Made by a program: the position numbers and the translations under genes. Of a stretch of 64,000 nucleotides of DNA, positions 44,975-53,866 are shown in pieces. The stretch's first letter is position 1, and each line of letters opens with the position of its first letter. This stretch comes from Saccharothrix sp. NRRL B-16348 (lineage in GTDB: Bacteria; Actinomycetota; Actinomycetes; Mycobacteriales; Pseudonocardiaceae). The notes below the pieces were generated by a model. The model searched no databases. It was not told the DNA's origin and saw only the letters and a list, made by a program, of their open reading frames with translations. The DNA lies in contig NZ_LGED01000001.1 in NCBI RefSeq assembly GCF_001280085.1, positions 186,001 through 250,000 of the forward strand, in the 5' to 3' direction.

Positions 44975-45877
44975 GTGACGGATCTGGTGCTGGCACTGGA
45001 CGTCGGCGGCACCAAGATCGCCGGCGGGCTGGTGGACCGGGATGGCGCGGTGCGGCGGGCGGTTCGGGTGGCGACGCCCCTCGGTGACGCGGAGCGGACC
45101 TGGGGTGCGGTGGCGTCCGTGGTCGAGGAGGTCTCGCGGGGCGAGGGCGTAGCGGGGGTCGGGATCGCGTCGGCCGGGCCGGTGGACGCCGACGCGGGGA
45201 CGGTCAGCCCCATCAACGTGCGCGGGTGGCGTGGTTTCCCGTTGCGCGAGCGGGTGTCCGCGTTGCTGCCCGGTGTGCCGGTGGAGTTGGCGGGTGACGG
45301 GCCGTGCATGGCGCTCGGCGAGCACTGGCTCGGCGCGGGGCGGGGCAGCCGGTTCATGCTCGGGCTGGTGGTGAGCACGGGCGTCGGCGGTGGGCTGGTG
45401 CTCGGTGGACGGGCGTTCGGCGGGCGCACCGGGAACGCCGGGCACATCGGGCACGTGGTGGTCGAGCCGGACGGCGAGCCGTGCACGTGCGGTGGGCGCG
45501 GGTGCGCGGAGACGGTGGCCGGCGGGCCGCGGATGGTGGCCTGGGCGCGTCGGCAGGGGTGGGCGGCGCCGGACGAGGCGGACGCGGCGCACCTGGCGGC
45601 GGCGGCCGGCGCCGGTGAGGAGATCCCGAAGGCCGCGTTCGAGCGGGCCGGGCGGGCGGTCGGGCTGGCGATCGCGGCGACGGCCGCGGTGGTGGACCTG
45701 GACCTGGCGGTGGTCGGCGGCGGCGTGGCGCAGGCGGGCGAGCTGCTGTTCGACCCGATCCGCCGTGCCGTCGCCGACCACTGCGGACTGTCCTACCTGG
45801 ACGCCTTGCGCGTCGAGCCCGCCCGGCTCGGTGGCCGGGCGGGACTCGTCGGCGCGGCGAGGTTGGTGCTGGGCTAG
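44975..45877 (+). CDS. ROK-family sugar kinase
   Basis: This protein has about 300 residues from a GTG at 44975, with another GTG at 44966. The ATP-binding motif is DVGGTKIAGGLVDRDG, the sugar site and catalytic Asp are in VELAGDGPCMALGEHWLGAG, and the zinc-binding C-x-C-x4-C motif is CTCGGRGCAETVAGG. These are ROK glucokinase hallmarks. The usual substrate is glucose, but N-acetylmannosamine or fructose kinases share the fold. It ends back-to-back with the symporter gene, the two stops abutting at 45877/45878. Confidence 0.9.
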   Translation: MTDLVLALDVGGTKIAGGLVDRDGAVRRAVRVATPLGDAERTWGAVASVVEEVSRGEGVAGVGIASAGPVDADAGTVSPINVRGWRGFPLRERVSALLPGVPVELAGDGPCMALGEHWLGAGRGSRFMLGLVVSTGVGGGLVLGGRAFGGRTGNAGHIGHVVVEPDGEPCTCGGRGCAETVAGGPRMVAWARRQGWAAPDEADAAHLAAAAGAGEEIPKAAFERAGRAVGLAIAATAAVVDLDLAVVGGGVAQAGELLFDPIRRAVADHCGLSYLDALRVEPARLGGRAGLVGAARLVLG

Positions 45878-47512
45878 CTAGTGCACGGCGATGGGCTTGA
45901 CCCGGTCGCTGTCCTCGTCCACGTGGTAGTCGTCGCCCTGCGTCTCGTCGGTCCCGTTCGACACCCGGGTCCGCTTCACGATCAGCGTCACGACGACGGC
46001 GACCACCAGGTTCGCCACGACGGCGACCGCGCCGACGTAGATCTGCACGGCGGAGCCGGCGAACGGGTGCCAGCCGAACAGCGACAGCTTGTCCAGCGGC
46101 AGCGCGGAACCGGCGAAGTGCGCCTTGCCGACGGCCGGGTTGCCGATGTTGTAGAGCAGGTACATGCCGTAGCCCATGCCGACGAACCAGCCCGCGATGA
46201 GGCCCCACAGGTGGAACCACCGGGTGTAGAGCGCGATCGCCACGGCGGGCAGCGTCTGCAGGATCATCACGCCGCCGATGAGCTGCAGGTCGATGGAGAA
46301 CTGCGGGTCGATGAACACGATGAACGCGACCGCGCCGAACTTCACCACCAGCGACGCCAGCTTGGCCTGCTTGGCCTCCTGCGCGGGCGAGGCGTCCTTC
46401 TTCAGGTACTCCTTGTAGATGTTGCGCGTCCACAGGTTCGCCGCCGCGATCGACATGATCGCCGCGGGCACCAGGGCGCCGATCGCGATGGCCGCGTACG
46501 CGACACCGGCGAACCAGCCCGGGAACTCCTGGCCGAACAGCACGGGGATGATCGTGTTGGTGTCCGGGCGGCCGGTGGCCTGGTTGGTGATCGGCTTGGC
46601 GCCGGCGCTGATGGCGACGAAGCCGAGCATCGCCAGCAGGCCCAGCAGCAGCGAGTACGCGGGCAGCGCGACCATGTTCCGCTTGATCACGTTGCGGCCG
46701 CGCGAGGCGAGGATGCCGGTCAGCGAGTGCGGGTACAGGAACAGCGCCAGCGCCGAGCCCAGCGCCAGCGTGGCGTACTGGAGCTGGTTGTTGCCGGTCA
46801 GGATGATCCCGTCGGCCTTGCTCTCGGTCGCGGCGTACTTCGCCTGCGCGGTGTCGAAGATCGCGCCCCAGCCGCCGAACTTGGACGGCAGGTAGATCAC
46901 CGCGACGAGGATCACGATGTAGATCAGCGTGTCCTTGACGAACGCGATCAGCGCGGGCGCGCGCAGGCCCGACTGGTACGTGTACAGCGCCAGGATCACG
47001 AACGCGATGAACAGCGGCAGGTGGCCGAGGATGCCGGAGCCGTTGAGGCCCATCGTGCGCAGCACGGCCTCCAGGCCGACGAGCTGCAGCGCGATGTACG
47101 GCATGGTGGCCACGATGCCGGTGATGGCGACCAGCAGCGCGAGCCAGTGCGAGCCGTACCGGCCGCGGACGAAGTCGGCCGGCGTCACGTAGCCGTGCAC
47201 GCGGGACACCGACCACATGCGGACCAGCGGCAGGAACACGATCGGGTACAGGATGATCGTGTAGGGCAGCGCGAAGAAGCCCATGGCGCCGGCGCCGAAG
47301 ACCAGCGCGGGCACGGCCACGAACGTGTAAGCGGTGTAGAGGTCACCGCCGACCAGGAACCAGGTGATCCAGGAGCCGAACTTGCGACCACCCAGTCCCC
47401 ACTCGTCCAGGTGATCGAGGGTGTCGCCCGCCTTCCACCGGGCCGCGAAGAAGCCCAGCACGGTGACCAGCAGGAAGAGCGCGCTGAACACCACCAACTC
47501 GGTCCACTGCAT
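45878..47512 (-). CDS. Sodium:solute symporter, monocarboxylate type
   Basis: This 544-residue SSS-family transporter has about 13 hydrophobic helices, beginning ELVVFSALFLLVTVLGFFAA, with the conserved SSS segment GGRKFGSWITWFLVGGDLYT and the sodium-site loop GFFALPYTIILYPIVFLPLV. Downstream SSS signatures include ALVPAAIMSIAAANLWTRNI. The short C-terminus ends near VDEDSDRVKPIAVH. The group includes MctC-like acetate/pyruvate importers; the exact substrate is unknown. The start overlaps the stop of the DUF3311 gene (TAATG), as usual for this pair. Confidence 0.92.
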   Translation of the reverse strand: MQWTELVVFSALFLLVTVLGFFAARWKAGDTLDHLDEWGLGGRKFGSWITWFLVGGDLYTAYTFVAVPALVFGAGAMGFFALPYTIILYPIVFLPLVRMWSVSRVHGYVTPADFVRGRYGSHWLALLVAITGIVATMPYIALQLVGLEAVLRTMGLNGSGILGHLPLFIAFVILALYTYQSGLRAPALIAFVKDTLIYIVILVAVIYLPSKFGGWGAIFDTAQAKYAATESKADGIILTGNNQLQYATLALGSALALFLYPHSLTGILASRGRNVIKRNMVALPAYSLLLGLLAMLGFVAISAGAKPITNQATGRPDTNTIIPVLFGQEFPGWFAGVAYAAIAIGALVPAAIMSIAAANLWTRNIYKEYLKKDASPAQEAKQAKLASLVVKFGAVAFIVFIDPQFSIDLQLIGGVMILQTLPAVAIALYTRWFHLWGLIAGWFVGMGYGMYLLYNIGNPAVGKAHFAGSALPLDKLSLFGWHPFAGSAVQIYVGAVAVVANLVVAVVVTLIVKRTRVSNGTDETQGDDYHVDEDSDRVKPIAVH

Positions 47513-47778
47513 TACTTGGCCCCCTCGTCCAGGTCGTCCACGCTCAGCCGGTCCGGCTTGCCCTTGACGACGGGTTCGTCCTTGGTCTTGACGTAGACCA
47601 AGCCCACGCAGAGCACGCCGACCGGGACCCAGGCGAACTGGTACCAGTAGAAGAACGGCAGCCCGAGCACCCTCGGCTCATCGAAGTTGAACCAGGGGGT
47701 GATGAGCATGAGCAGCGGAACCAGCAGCAGCAGGTTCCAGTTGCTCCAGCGGAGGCTGGATTTTCGAGCAGACGGCAT
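47512..47778 (-). CDS. DUF3311 small membrane protein, symporter partner
   Basis: This protein has 88 residues from the ATG at 47778 (GGAGGGG upstream). Two hydrophobic helices, LLLLVPLLMLITPWF and FYWYQFAWVPVGVLCVGLVY, are joined by NFDEPRVLGLPF; this is DUF3311. It is almost always encoded next to an SSS symporter of this type and probably forms a complex with it. Confidence 0.9.
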   Translation of the reverse strand: MPSARKSSLRWSNWNLLLLVPLLMLITPWFNFDEPRVLGLPFFYWYQFAWVPVGVLCVGLVYVKTKDEPVVKGKPDRLSVDDLDEGAK

Positions 47779-47895
47779 GTGCCCCTCCGTACGGCGGCCC
47801 GGTGACGCGGTGTCGCGCATGGTAGGTCGGAAGGGGGACAGTAGTCACCATGTCGGGTGCATTACCGCCGGATGAAGTAGCTGGATCGTGACCAA

Positions 47896-48597
47896 CTACC
47901 GCTCAGCGCGCAGGCCGGTGACCAAGTGGTTCTCGGCCCGGTCGAAGTAGGTGAGCAACGCTTCTTCGGCCTGCCGAACCTCGCCCGCGTCGAGCCGGTC
48001 CACGATGGACTGGTTCAACGGCAGGTAGTCGCGGTGGAACTCCTCGGGGTCGCCCATCACGTGGAACGCCAGCCGCACCTCCGCGAGCAGCCGCTTCATC
48101 TCCTCGTCCAGCCGGGCGCTGCCGGCCAGCGCGGTGATCGCCTGGTGGAACTTGACGTTCGCGGTGCCGACGCCGGTCCAGTCGCCCTGCTCGCGGAAGG
48201 CAAGCCCGAGGGCCACGGCGTCGCGGACGGCGCGCCGGTCGTCGTCCTCCACGTGCGGCCAGCGGCGGACCGCGCCGCACTCGATGACCCGGCGCGCGGC
48301 GTAGAGGTCCACGATGTCGGGCACGTCGGGGCGGCGGACGAACACGCCCTTGCTGTACTCGTGCACGAGCAGGCGTTCGTGGGTGAGCAGGCGGAACGCC
48401 TCGCGCAGCGTGTTGCGGGAGACGCGGAGGGCTTCGCCGAGGGCCTTCTCGTTGAGCTGCTGACCCGGCTGGATGTCACCGTCGAGCACGCTGGTGCGCA
48501 GCTTGTCCGCGACGCGCTCGGCGGTGCTGGAGCGGTCGAGGTCGCCGCGGTCCTTCGCGAGGGCGTTCAGCCAGCCGTCCGCCTGAGCTGTGGTCAT
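47896..48597 (-). CDS. GntR-family regulator, FadR/FCD subgroup
   Basis: This protein has 233 residues. The winged helix (20-85) includes VADKLRTSVLDGDIQPGQQL and EALRVSRNTLREAFRLLTHE. The FCD domain (95-225) has YAARRVIECGAVRRWPHVED, VKFHQAITALAGSARLDEEM and VRLAFHVMGDPEEFHRDYLP, with the His residues that bind metal and a small organic acid in this group. It is divergent from pxpA and 117 bases from the symporter operon, so either could be a target. The inducer is unknown. Confidence 0.9.
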   Translation of the reverse strand: MTTAQADGWLNALAKDRGDLDRSSTAERVADKLRTSVLDGDIQPGQQLNEKALGEALRVSRNTLREAFRLLTHERLLVHEYSKGVFVRRPDVPDIVDLYAARRVIECGAVRRWPHVEDDDRRAVRDAVALGLAFREQGDWTGVGTANVKFHQAITALAGSARLDEEMKRLLAEVRLAFHVMGDPEEFHRDYLPLNQSIVDRLDAGEVRQAEEALLTYFDRAENHLVTGLRAER

Positions 48598-48633
48598 GGT
48601 GAACGAGTCTAGTCCGACAAATCAAATGGAGTA

Positions 48634-48662
48634 TTGAAGGATCGTTGAACAATCCCTACATT
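48634..48662 (+). promoter_or_regulatory. Promoter of pxpA
   Basis: TTGAAG (48634-48639) and TACATT (48657-48662) are separated by 17 bases. GGAT...ATCC arms flank the -35 side and may be the regulator's operator. The region is AT-rich, 48598-48672. The start codon follows 25 bases after the -10. Confidence 0.6.
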
Positions 48663-48686
48663 GAATGACACGTGAGGGGAGGGTTC

Positions 48687-49460
48687 ATGGACCTCAACGC
48701 GGACCTGGGTGAGGGCTTCGGCCGCTGGGCCCTGGGCGACGACCGGGCCCTGCTCGACGTGGTGACCAGCGCGAACGTCGCCTGCGGGTTCCACGCGGGC
48801 GATCCGGAGACGATGCGGCGGACGTGCGAGCTGGCGGCGGCACGCGGGGTGGCGGTGGGCGCGCACGTCGGCTACCGGGACCTGAACGGCTTCGGCAGGC
48901 GTTTCGTCGACGTGTCACCCGAGACCCTGACCGCCGAGGTGCTGTACCAGTTGGGCGGGCTGGACGCGTGCGCCCGGTCGGCGGGGACGCGGGTGGGGTA
49001 CGTCAAGCCGCACGGCGCGCTCTACAACGCGCTGGTCACGCACGAGGCGCAGGCCGACGCGGTGGTGGACGCGGTGCGCGCGTTCGACCCGGCGCTGCCG
49101 GTGCTCGGGCTGCCGGGCGCGGTGTGGTTGAAGCGGGCGGAGGTGGCCGGCCTGCCGGTCCGCTACGAGGCCTTCGCCGACCGGGCGTACACGGGGGCGG
49201 GGACGTTGGTGGACCGGCGTCGGCCGGGCGCCGTGCTGCACGACGTGGGTGCGATCGCGGCCCGGTGCGTGGTGCTGGCGACCGAGGGGCGGGTGCGTGC
49301 GGTGGACGGGCAGGTGCTGCGGATGCCGGTGGACTCGATCTGCGTGCACGGCGACAGCCCGGGCGCGGTGGCGGTCGCCCGGGCGGTGCGGTCGGCGTTG
49401 ACCGACGCGGGTGTGGTGCTGGGACCGTTCTCGGGCGGGCTGGACCGGCTCAGCGCGTGA
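48687..49460 (+). CDS. pxpA: LamB/YcsF family, 5-oxoprolinase subunit A
   Basis: This protein has 257 residues from the ATG at 48687 (GAGGGGAGGGTTC upstream). [19 protein letters not shown], the metal site [16 protein letters not shown], and [20 protein letters not shown] are the LamB/YcsF hallmarks; the His and Asp residues in the first two bind a metal. PxpA works with PxpB and PxpC in ATP-driven opening of pyroglutamate. I find no pxpB or pxpC here, so this is an orphan A subunit or the partners are elsewhere. It is divergent from the FCD regulator. Confidence 0.9.
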   Translation: MDLNADLGEGFGRWALGDDRALLDVVTSANVACGFHAGDPETMRRTCELAAARGVAVGAHVGYRDLNGFGRRFVDVSPETLTAEVLYQLGGLDACARSAGTRVGYVKPHGALYNALVTHEAQADAVVDAVRAFDPALPVLGLPGAVWLKRAEVAGLPVRYEAFADRAYTGAGTLVDRRRPGAVLHDVGAIAARCVVLATEGRVRAVDGQVLRMPVDSICVHGDSPGAVAVARAVRSALTDAGVVLGPFSGGLDRLSA

Positions 49461-49463
49461 CCA

Positions 49464-50279
49464 TCAGGCCGTCACGGGCGGGTGGGCCGGGGCGATGCCC
49501 ATCCGGTCGAGGAGGCCGAGGATGGCGTCGACCTTGGCCAGGACGTGGTCCGGGTCGATGCGCTGCGGGGAGGTGGTGAAGACGAGTCCCGCCTCGAAGG
49601 TCAGCAGGAGGGGCATCGCGCTCACGAACGGGTTGGCGCCCGCTTGGCCCAGCAGCCACTCGACGGCCTGGGGGGTGAACGCCCGCGCCACGGCGGACGG
49701 GTCGGTGGTGAACACGGTGAACTCCCGGGCCACCGGTTCCGGCACGGCGGCGGGCAGCCACTGCCGCTGCTCGTGCACCGCGGTCACCGGCGCCTCGGCG
49801 GCCGGGCCGGCGGCGCCCGCGCGATCCGGGGCCAGCGGCCTGCCCCGGAAGTCGACGAGGATCCGGCGGCCGATCTTCATCGGCGCCACGGGCGCGGTGG
49901 CCACCTCGATCCGGTGCTCGTGGGCCGTGGCCGAGCTGGTCGAGTTGGCCTTCTCCATCGACGCCTCGCCGACGCGCACCGCCCAGTTGCCGCGCCGGAA
50001 GTCCAGCGCGGTCTCGAAGCGGGGCGGCCGGACCGTGCCCAGCCGGCCGGCGAAGCCCTCGGTCGAGCTCTTCATCGGCGGCAGGAGGTCGGCGGACCAG
50101 GCGCGGACCTCGGCGGGGCCGGCGACCCGACCGCCGAGGCTGCCCGCGAGCGCGGCCAGCGCGTCGGCGTGCGAGCTCTCCTCCTTGCGGTCACTGCGCC
50201 AACGCCACCAGTACGCGAGGCCGACCACGGCGACGATGATCGCTATCAGCGGCGAGAGCTTGAGCAGGGTGTCGTTCAT
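49464..50279 (-). CDS. Membrane-anchored protein, last gene of the type VII-like cassette
   Basis: This protein has 271 residues from the ATG at 50279, which overlaps the stop of the upstream gene (ATGA). One transmembrane helix, LLKLSPLIAIIVAVVGLAYW, is followed by a soluble part of about 240 residues (WAVRVGEASMEKANSTSSAT, RRILVDFRGRPLAPDRAGAA, VAREFTVFTTDPSAVARAFT). I do not recognise the domain. The order YbaB-like, EspC-like, WXG-like and this protein is a conserved-looking unit, so it may be an immunity or an accessory factor. Confidence 0.7.
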   Translation of the reverse strand: MNDTLLKLSPLIAIIVAVVGLAYWWRWRSDRKEESSHADALAALAGSLGGRVAGPAEVRAWSADLLPPMKSSTEGFAGRLGTVRPPRFETALDFRRGNWAVRVGEASMEKANSTSSATAHEHRIEVATAPVAPMKIGRRILVDFRGRPLAPDRAGAAGPAAEAPVTAVHEQRQWLPAAVPEPVAREFTVFTTDPSAVARAFTPQAVEWLLGQAGANPFVSAMPLLLTFEAGLVFTTSPQRIDPDHVLAKVDAILGLLDRMGIAPAHPPVTA

Positions 50280-51400
50280 CAGATGTCCAGGTACCCCTCG
50301 GTCTGCTGCTTCGACTGGTCTTCCCCGATGCCGGCGTACTGGTCCGCCTTCTCCTGGGCCGACTGGTTGCGCAGGGGCTTGTCGATGCCCGCGTTCGCGC
50401 CCGTGCCGATGCCCAGCTGCGACGCCGCCGCGTCGGTGACCGCGCCCGCCATGGACTTGCCGAAGCCGTCCTGCAGCCGTTCGCCGAGCATGCCGTCCTT
50501 GCTCCACAGCTTGACCAGCGCCGACTTGTCCCCGCCCGCCTTGAGCGCGTCGGCGGCGAGGCTGCCGGCGTGCTTGTTGGCCATCGAGCGCTGGAAGGCG
50601 GTCTTCACGTTGCCGACCCGCTTGGCCAGGTTGCGCAGGAAGTCGAGGATCTTGGTCAGGAACTGCTTCAGCTTGGCCACGATCCGGGCCACCTTGCTGC
50701 CGGTGGTGGCGACCCGCACGCCCGTCGCGGCGCCGGCCGCCGCGGTCGACGCGCCGAAGCTCGGCACGGCCGCCGCCAGCGCGGGGATCCAGATCATGAC
50801 CAGCCAGGTGATCAGCTCGGTGAGGATCGCCTTGATGAAGTCCTCGACAATCGTCATGATCATGCTGGACGTCTGGAGCATCTGCGCCAGCTCACCGGCC
50901 TGACCGGCGACGCCGTCGATGCCGTTGGCGAACTCGCCCAACTTCGTGGCGGCCACCTCCGACGCGGGGCCGCCCCAGGCCGTCACCGAGCTCTGGAGGT
51001 CCTGGTCGAACTGCTCGCGCAGCTTGGCCACGCCCTCGCCGATGGCGCTGAAGTTCTCCGCCGCCTGCGCCAGCGCGGGACCGTCGCCGCTGACGAAGTG
51101 GATCGCGTCCTCCAGCGGCTGCACGACGCTGATCAGGAAGTTCAGGCCCTGCCCGACCAGCCAGCCGATCGGGTCGGTGGCGATGCCCAGCGCGGACGTG
51201 CCGAGCGAGCCGATCAGCGCGGAGCCCTCGGACATCAGGCCGGTGACCTCGGCGCCGCCCTTCTCCTCCGCCTTGCCCGCCGCTTCCTTGATCTTGAGGT
51301 AGTTGCCGTAGAAGGGGGCGGCCTCCGCCATCTTCTGGCTGGTGTCCTTCTCGCCGACGGTGATCTCGACGCCGCCGGCCTCGGTCTTCACTTCAGCCAT
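50279..51400 (-). CDS. WXG/PPE-like type VII secretion-associated protein
   Basis: This protein has 373 residues from the ATG at 51400 (GGGGGAATCC upstream). The N-terminal half is helical with a WXG-like bundle (FSAIGEGVAKLREQFDQDL, then SVTAWGGPASEVAATKLGEF) and a W-x-G-like SSVTAWGG turn. The middle is hydrophobic (SMIMTIVEDFIKAILTELIT, then WLVMIWIPALAAAVPSF), and the C-terminus (AKLKQFLTKILDFLRNLAKR, then KDGMLGERLQDGFGKS) is amphipathic. It is probably a secretion substrate or a membrane-active effector. No enzymatic domain is evident. Confidence 0.75.
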   Translation of the reverse strand: MAEVKTEAGGVEITVGEKDTSQKMAEAAPFYGNYLKIKEAAGKAEEKGGAEVTGLMSEGSALIGSLGTSALGIATDPIGWLVGQGLNFLISVVQPLEDAIHFVSGDGPALAQAAENFSAIGEGVAKLREQFDQDLQSSVTAWGGPASEVAATKLGEFANGIDGVAGQAGELAQMLQTSSMIMTIVEDFIKAILTELITWLVMIWIPALAAAVPSFGASTAAAGAATGVRVATTGSKVARIVAKLKQFLTKILDFLRNLAKRVGNVKTAFQRSMANKHAGSLAADALKAGGDKSALVKLWSKDGMLGERLQDGFGKSMAGAVTDAAASQLGIGTGANAGIDKPLRNQSAQEKADQYAGIGEDQSKQQTEGYLDI

Positions 51401-51417
51401 CTTGGATTCCCCCGCCC

Positions 51418-51738
51418 TTACTGGTTGTCGAGCTGGACTTGCAGGCCGTTCAGCAACTGCTTGACGGCTTCTTCCTGCGCGTCGTAGTCCTGCGCCGCGC
51501 CGTTGAACTTGTCCGCGCCCGACTGCAGGCCGTCCTGCAAGGCCTGGAACAGGTCGTTGAGGTCGCCGAGCATCCGGGTGTAGTCGTCCTTGACGAACAG
51601 GCCGACCACGCCCCACGACTTGTCGCCCACGTCCGCCTTGGCGACGAGTCCCGCGATCTCGGCGGCGGTGCCGCGGTGGCCGTCGAGCTTGCCGGCGAAC
51701 GCCCGCAGCTCCTCGGGGTTGACGTCGAAACCACTCAT
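51418..51738 (-). CDS. EspC/WXG-family type VII secretion target
   Basis: This 106-residue helical-hairpin protein starts MSGFDVNPEELRAFAGKLDG and ends DAQEEAVKQLLNGLQVQLD. It has the length and pattern of EspC-type ESX substrates; the mid-region KSWGVVGLFVKDDYTRM has the usual turn. It lies 17 bases upstream of the WXG-like gene, probably cotranscribed and possibly a heterodimer partner. Confidence 0.85.
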   Translation of the reverse strand: MSGFDVNPEELRAFAGKLDGHRGTAAEIAGLVAKADVGDKSWGVVGLFVKDDYTRMLGDLNDLFQALQDGLQSGADKFNGAAQDYDAQEEAVKQLLNGLQVQLDNQ

Positions 51739-51745
51739 CGCGTGC

Positions 51746-52429
51746 TCACCGGTCCTCGTCGTCGAAGAGGTTCAGGAAACGGCCGTCCTGGTTCTGCCCC
51801 GGCCCCGGGCGGGGCGGAGGCGGAGGCGGCGCGTCGTCGCGCAGGAACCCGCGCTGCGAGAAGTCGTCCGGTTCCTCGGGCGGAGCCTGCCTGCGCGGCG
51901 GGGCCGGGCGGGCGGCCGGACCGGGCGGAGGCGGCGGCATCCGGTTGGGGCCGGGACCTGCCATGGGAGGCGGCGGGGCGGCGTAGGGAGGGGCGACGGG
52001 CGGCGGGTTCTGGCCGGCCGCGGCCTGCTCGGTCATGGCGCGCAGCTCCTGCGGCGAGACGCCGAACAGCTGGGCCTGCGTCTCCAGCACCTGGTCGGTG
52101 AGGTGCATGTCGTCGCCGAGCGCGTTCTCCACGATGCCCGCCTGGCGACGTGCGGCCTCGGCGACGGCCTGCCGCAGCGTCGCCATGATCGCGCCGGCCA
52201 GCGCGTGCGGCGGTCGGCGCATCGCGATGTCCGACAGCCGGATGTCCTTGATCGCCCCGGACGGGCCCGCGACGACGGTCACGGCCCGGTCGGGCGAGGT
52301 GGCCACCACCTCCATCGCGGCCAGCTCCTGCTGCATCTCGTCGATGCCCGCGACCTGCTGGTCGACCCGGTGCAGCTTGGACTGGAACTGTTCGAACTGG
52401 GCGACGAGCTGGTCGAACTCGGCCGACAC
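51746..52429 (-). CDS. YbaB/EbfC-like protein with proline-rich tail
   Basis: This protein has 227 residues with a GTG start at 52429 after GGAGGTCTTGT. The first 95 residues fit the YbaB/EbfC nucleoid-associated fold (LVAQFEQFQSKLHRVDQQVA, VVATSPDRAVTVVAGPSGAI, IRLSDIAMRRPPHALAGAIM). The second half is Pro/Gly-rich (for example PPYAAPPPPMAGPGPNRMPP) with no fold visible. Such proteins commonly head WXG cassettes in actinobacteria and may bind DNA or a chaperone-like partner. The gene reads divergently from the next unit. Confidence 0.85.
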   Translation of the reverse strand: MSAEFDQLVAQFEQFQSKLHRVDQQVAGIDEMQQELAAMEVVATSPDRAVTVVAGPSGAIKDIRLSDIAMRRPPHALAGAIMATLRQAVAEAARRQAGIVENALGDDMHLTDQVLETQAQLFGVSPQELRAMTEQAAAGQNPPPVAPPYAAPPPPMAGPGPNRMPPPPPGPAARPAPPRRQAPPEEPDDFSQRGFLRDDAPPPPPPRPGPGQNQDGRFLNLFDDEDR

Positions 52430-52599
52430 GACAAGACCTCCGTGAGTTTCACCTGGGCGACACGCGCGCCGTGAGCGGGACTCATAGTGGCAAGTGGTCG
52501 ACCCGCTTTGTGCCCGAACGGGTGAAAAGACCTTCCGTTCGGCCCTCGGGCCGTTCGGCGGGTTCCTCGGCTCGGTGGTGGTTGGGCAGCATCGCGGGC

Positions 52600-53862
52600 G
52601 TGATCAGACGATTCCAGGCAGTGATGACTCTCACACTCGGTCTGTCCCTCCTCTCCCTTCCCGGCGTCGCGCACGCGCAGCCCGCGCCGTGCTTCGACCC
52701 GAACGCGCCCATCACCGTGGAAGAGCAGCGGTTGGGCGACCGGCTCACCCCGACCGGACCGGAGGTCGGGCCCGAGCTGGTGCGGCTGGCCGGCTTCGAG
52801 GACGACGTCAGCCGGTTCACCGCCCGGCTGTGCGAGCCGATCTCCCACGCGCAGGTCATGTACCACGCCGTCGCCGCCGGGACGCAGCTGTGGCAGGCCG
52901 CGGTGAAGCGGGCGCAGTCGCCCCAGACCTGGGACTCCTACGACGACCGGCCGCTGTACTGGGCACGGCTGCTCGCGACGAAGGCGCTGCGGCAGTGGCA
53001 GCCCCAGGGCTGGCAGCTCGACGCGGCCGGGCGGGCGAGGCTCGTCGACGCGTTCGACCGCACCTCGCGGGGCGTTGAGCAGGTGCGGTTCGGCGCCGGT
53101 GTGCGGCGGATCGCGGTCACCGGGTTCGACCCGTTCCAGCTCTTCGGCACGTCCGTGCGGCGGAGCAACCCCGCCGGCGCGTCGGCGTTGCAGCTCGACG
53201 GGAAGGTGATCAGCACGCCGTCCGGGCCGGTGGTGGTGGAGGCCGCCGTGCTGCCGGTGCTGTGGGGCACGTTCGACCAGGGGATCGTGGAGCGGTTCTA
53301 CGGCACCGCGCTCGGTCTCAGGGCCGATGCGCTGGTCACGATCAGCCAGGGCCGCGACGGGCAGTTCGACGTCGAGCGGTGGGCCGGGCGGTTCCGGGGC
53401 GTGTACCCGGACAACAACAACGTGTCGGTGCCCGGTGTGGTGCCGGACGCGGTGGGGTGGCCGCAGCCGGCGCACGAGTTCATCGAGACCACGCTGCCGC
53501 ACCAGCGCATGATCGCCGCGGGGACCACGCCGTTCCCCGTCTACTACAACCGGTCGTTCTGCGAGTGGCCGCTGGGGACGGTCCCCGCACCCGGCACGGG
53601 CACGGCCGACTGCCGCGCCGACGAGCCGACGCCCGGCGCGCAGGCGGCGGAGGGCAGCGGGGGCGACTACCTGTCCAACGAGTCGATGTACCGGGCGAAC
53701 CGGCTGCGGCTGGGGCTGGGCGCCACCACCACCGCGGGCGGCCACCTGCACATCCCGGTCCTCGGCCAGCCCGCCGACCCGACCGCGCTCACCGACGCGG
53801 CGTTCGAGCTGGAGCGCCGCGCCATCGCCGACCAGGTGACCGCGCTGGTGTCAGTAATCTGA
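52600..53862 (+). CDS. Secreted pyroglutamyl-peptidase-like protein
   Basis: This protein has about 420 residues from the GTG at 52600. The signal peptide is VIRRFQAVMTLTLGLSLLSL with cleavage after GVAHA. The mature part has a roughly 150-residue helical N-terminal region, then a C15-like domain: VTGFDPFQLFGTSVRRSNPA, later YYNRSFCEWPLG with the candidate nucleophile Cys, and the His in HLHIPVLGQPAD. This resembles pyroglutamyl peptidase I, which removes N-terminal pyroglutamate, but it is larger than the roughly 215-residue enzyme and exported. The position of the catalytic Glu is not clear. Confidence 0.75.
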   Translation: MIRRFQAVMTLTLGLSLLSLPGVAHAQPAPCFDPNAPITVEEQRLGDRLTPTGPEVGPELVRLAGFEDDVSRFTARLCEPISHAQVMYHAVAAGTQLWQAAVKRAQSPQTWDSYDDRPLYWARLLATKALRQWQPQGWQLDAAGRARLVDAFDRTSRGVEQVRFGAGVRRIAVTGFDPFQLFGTSVRRSNPAGASALQLDGKVISTPSGPVVVEAAVLPVLWGTFDQGIVERFYGTALGLRADALVTISQGRDGQFDVERWAGRFRGVYPDNNNVSVPGVVPDAVGWPQPAHEFIETTLPHQRMIAAGTTPFPVYYNRSFCEWPLGTVPAPGTGTADCRADEPTPGAQAAEGSGGDYLSNESMYRANRLRLGLGATTTAGGHLHIPVLGQPADPTALTDAAFELERRAIADQVTALVSVI

Positions 53863-53866
53863 CCAC

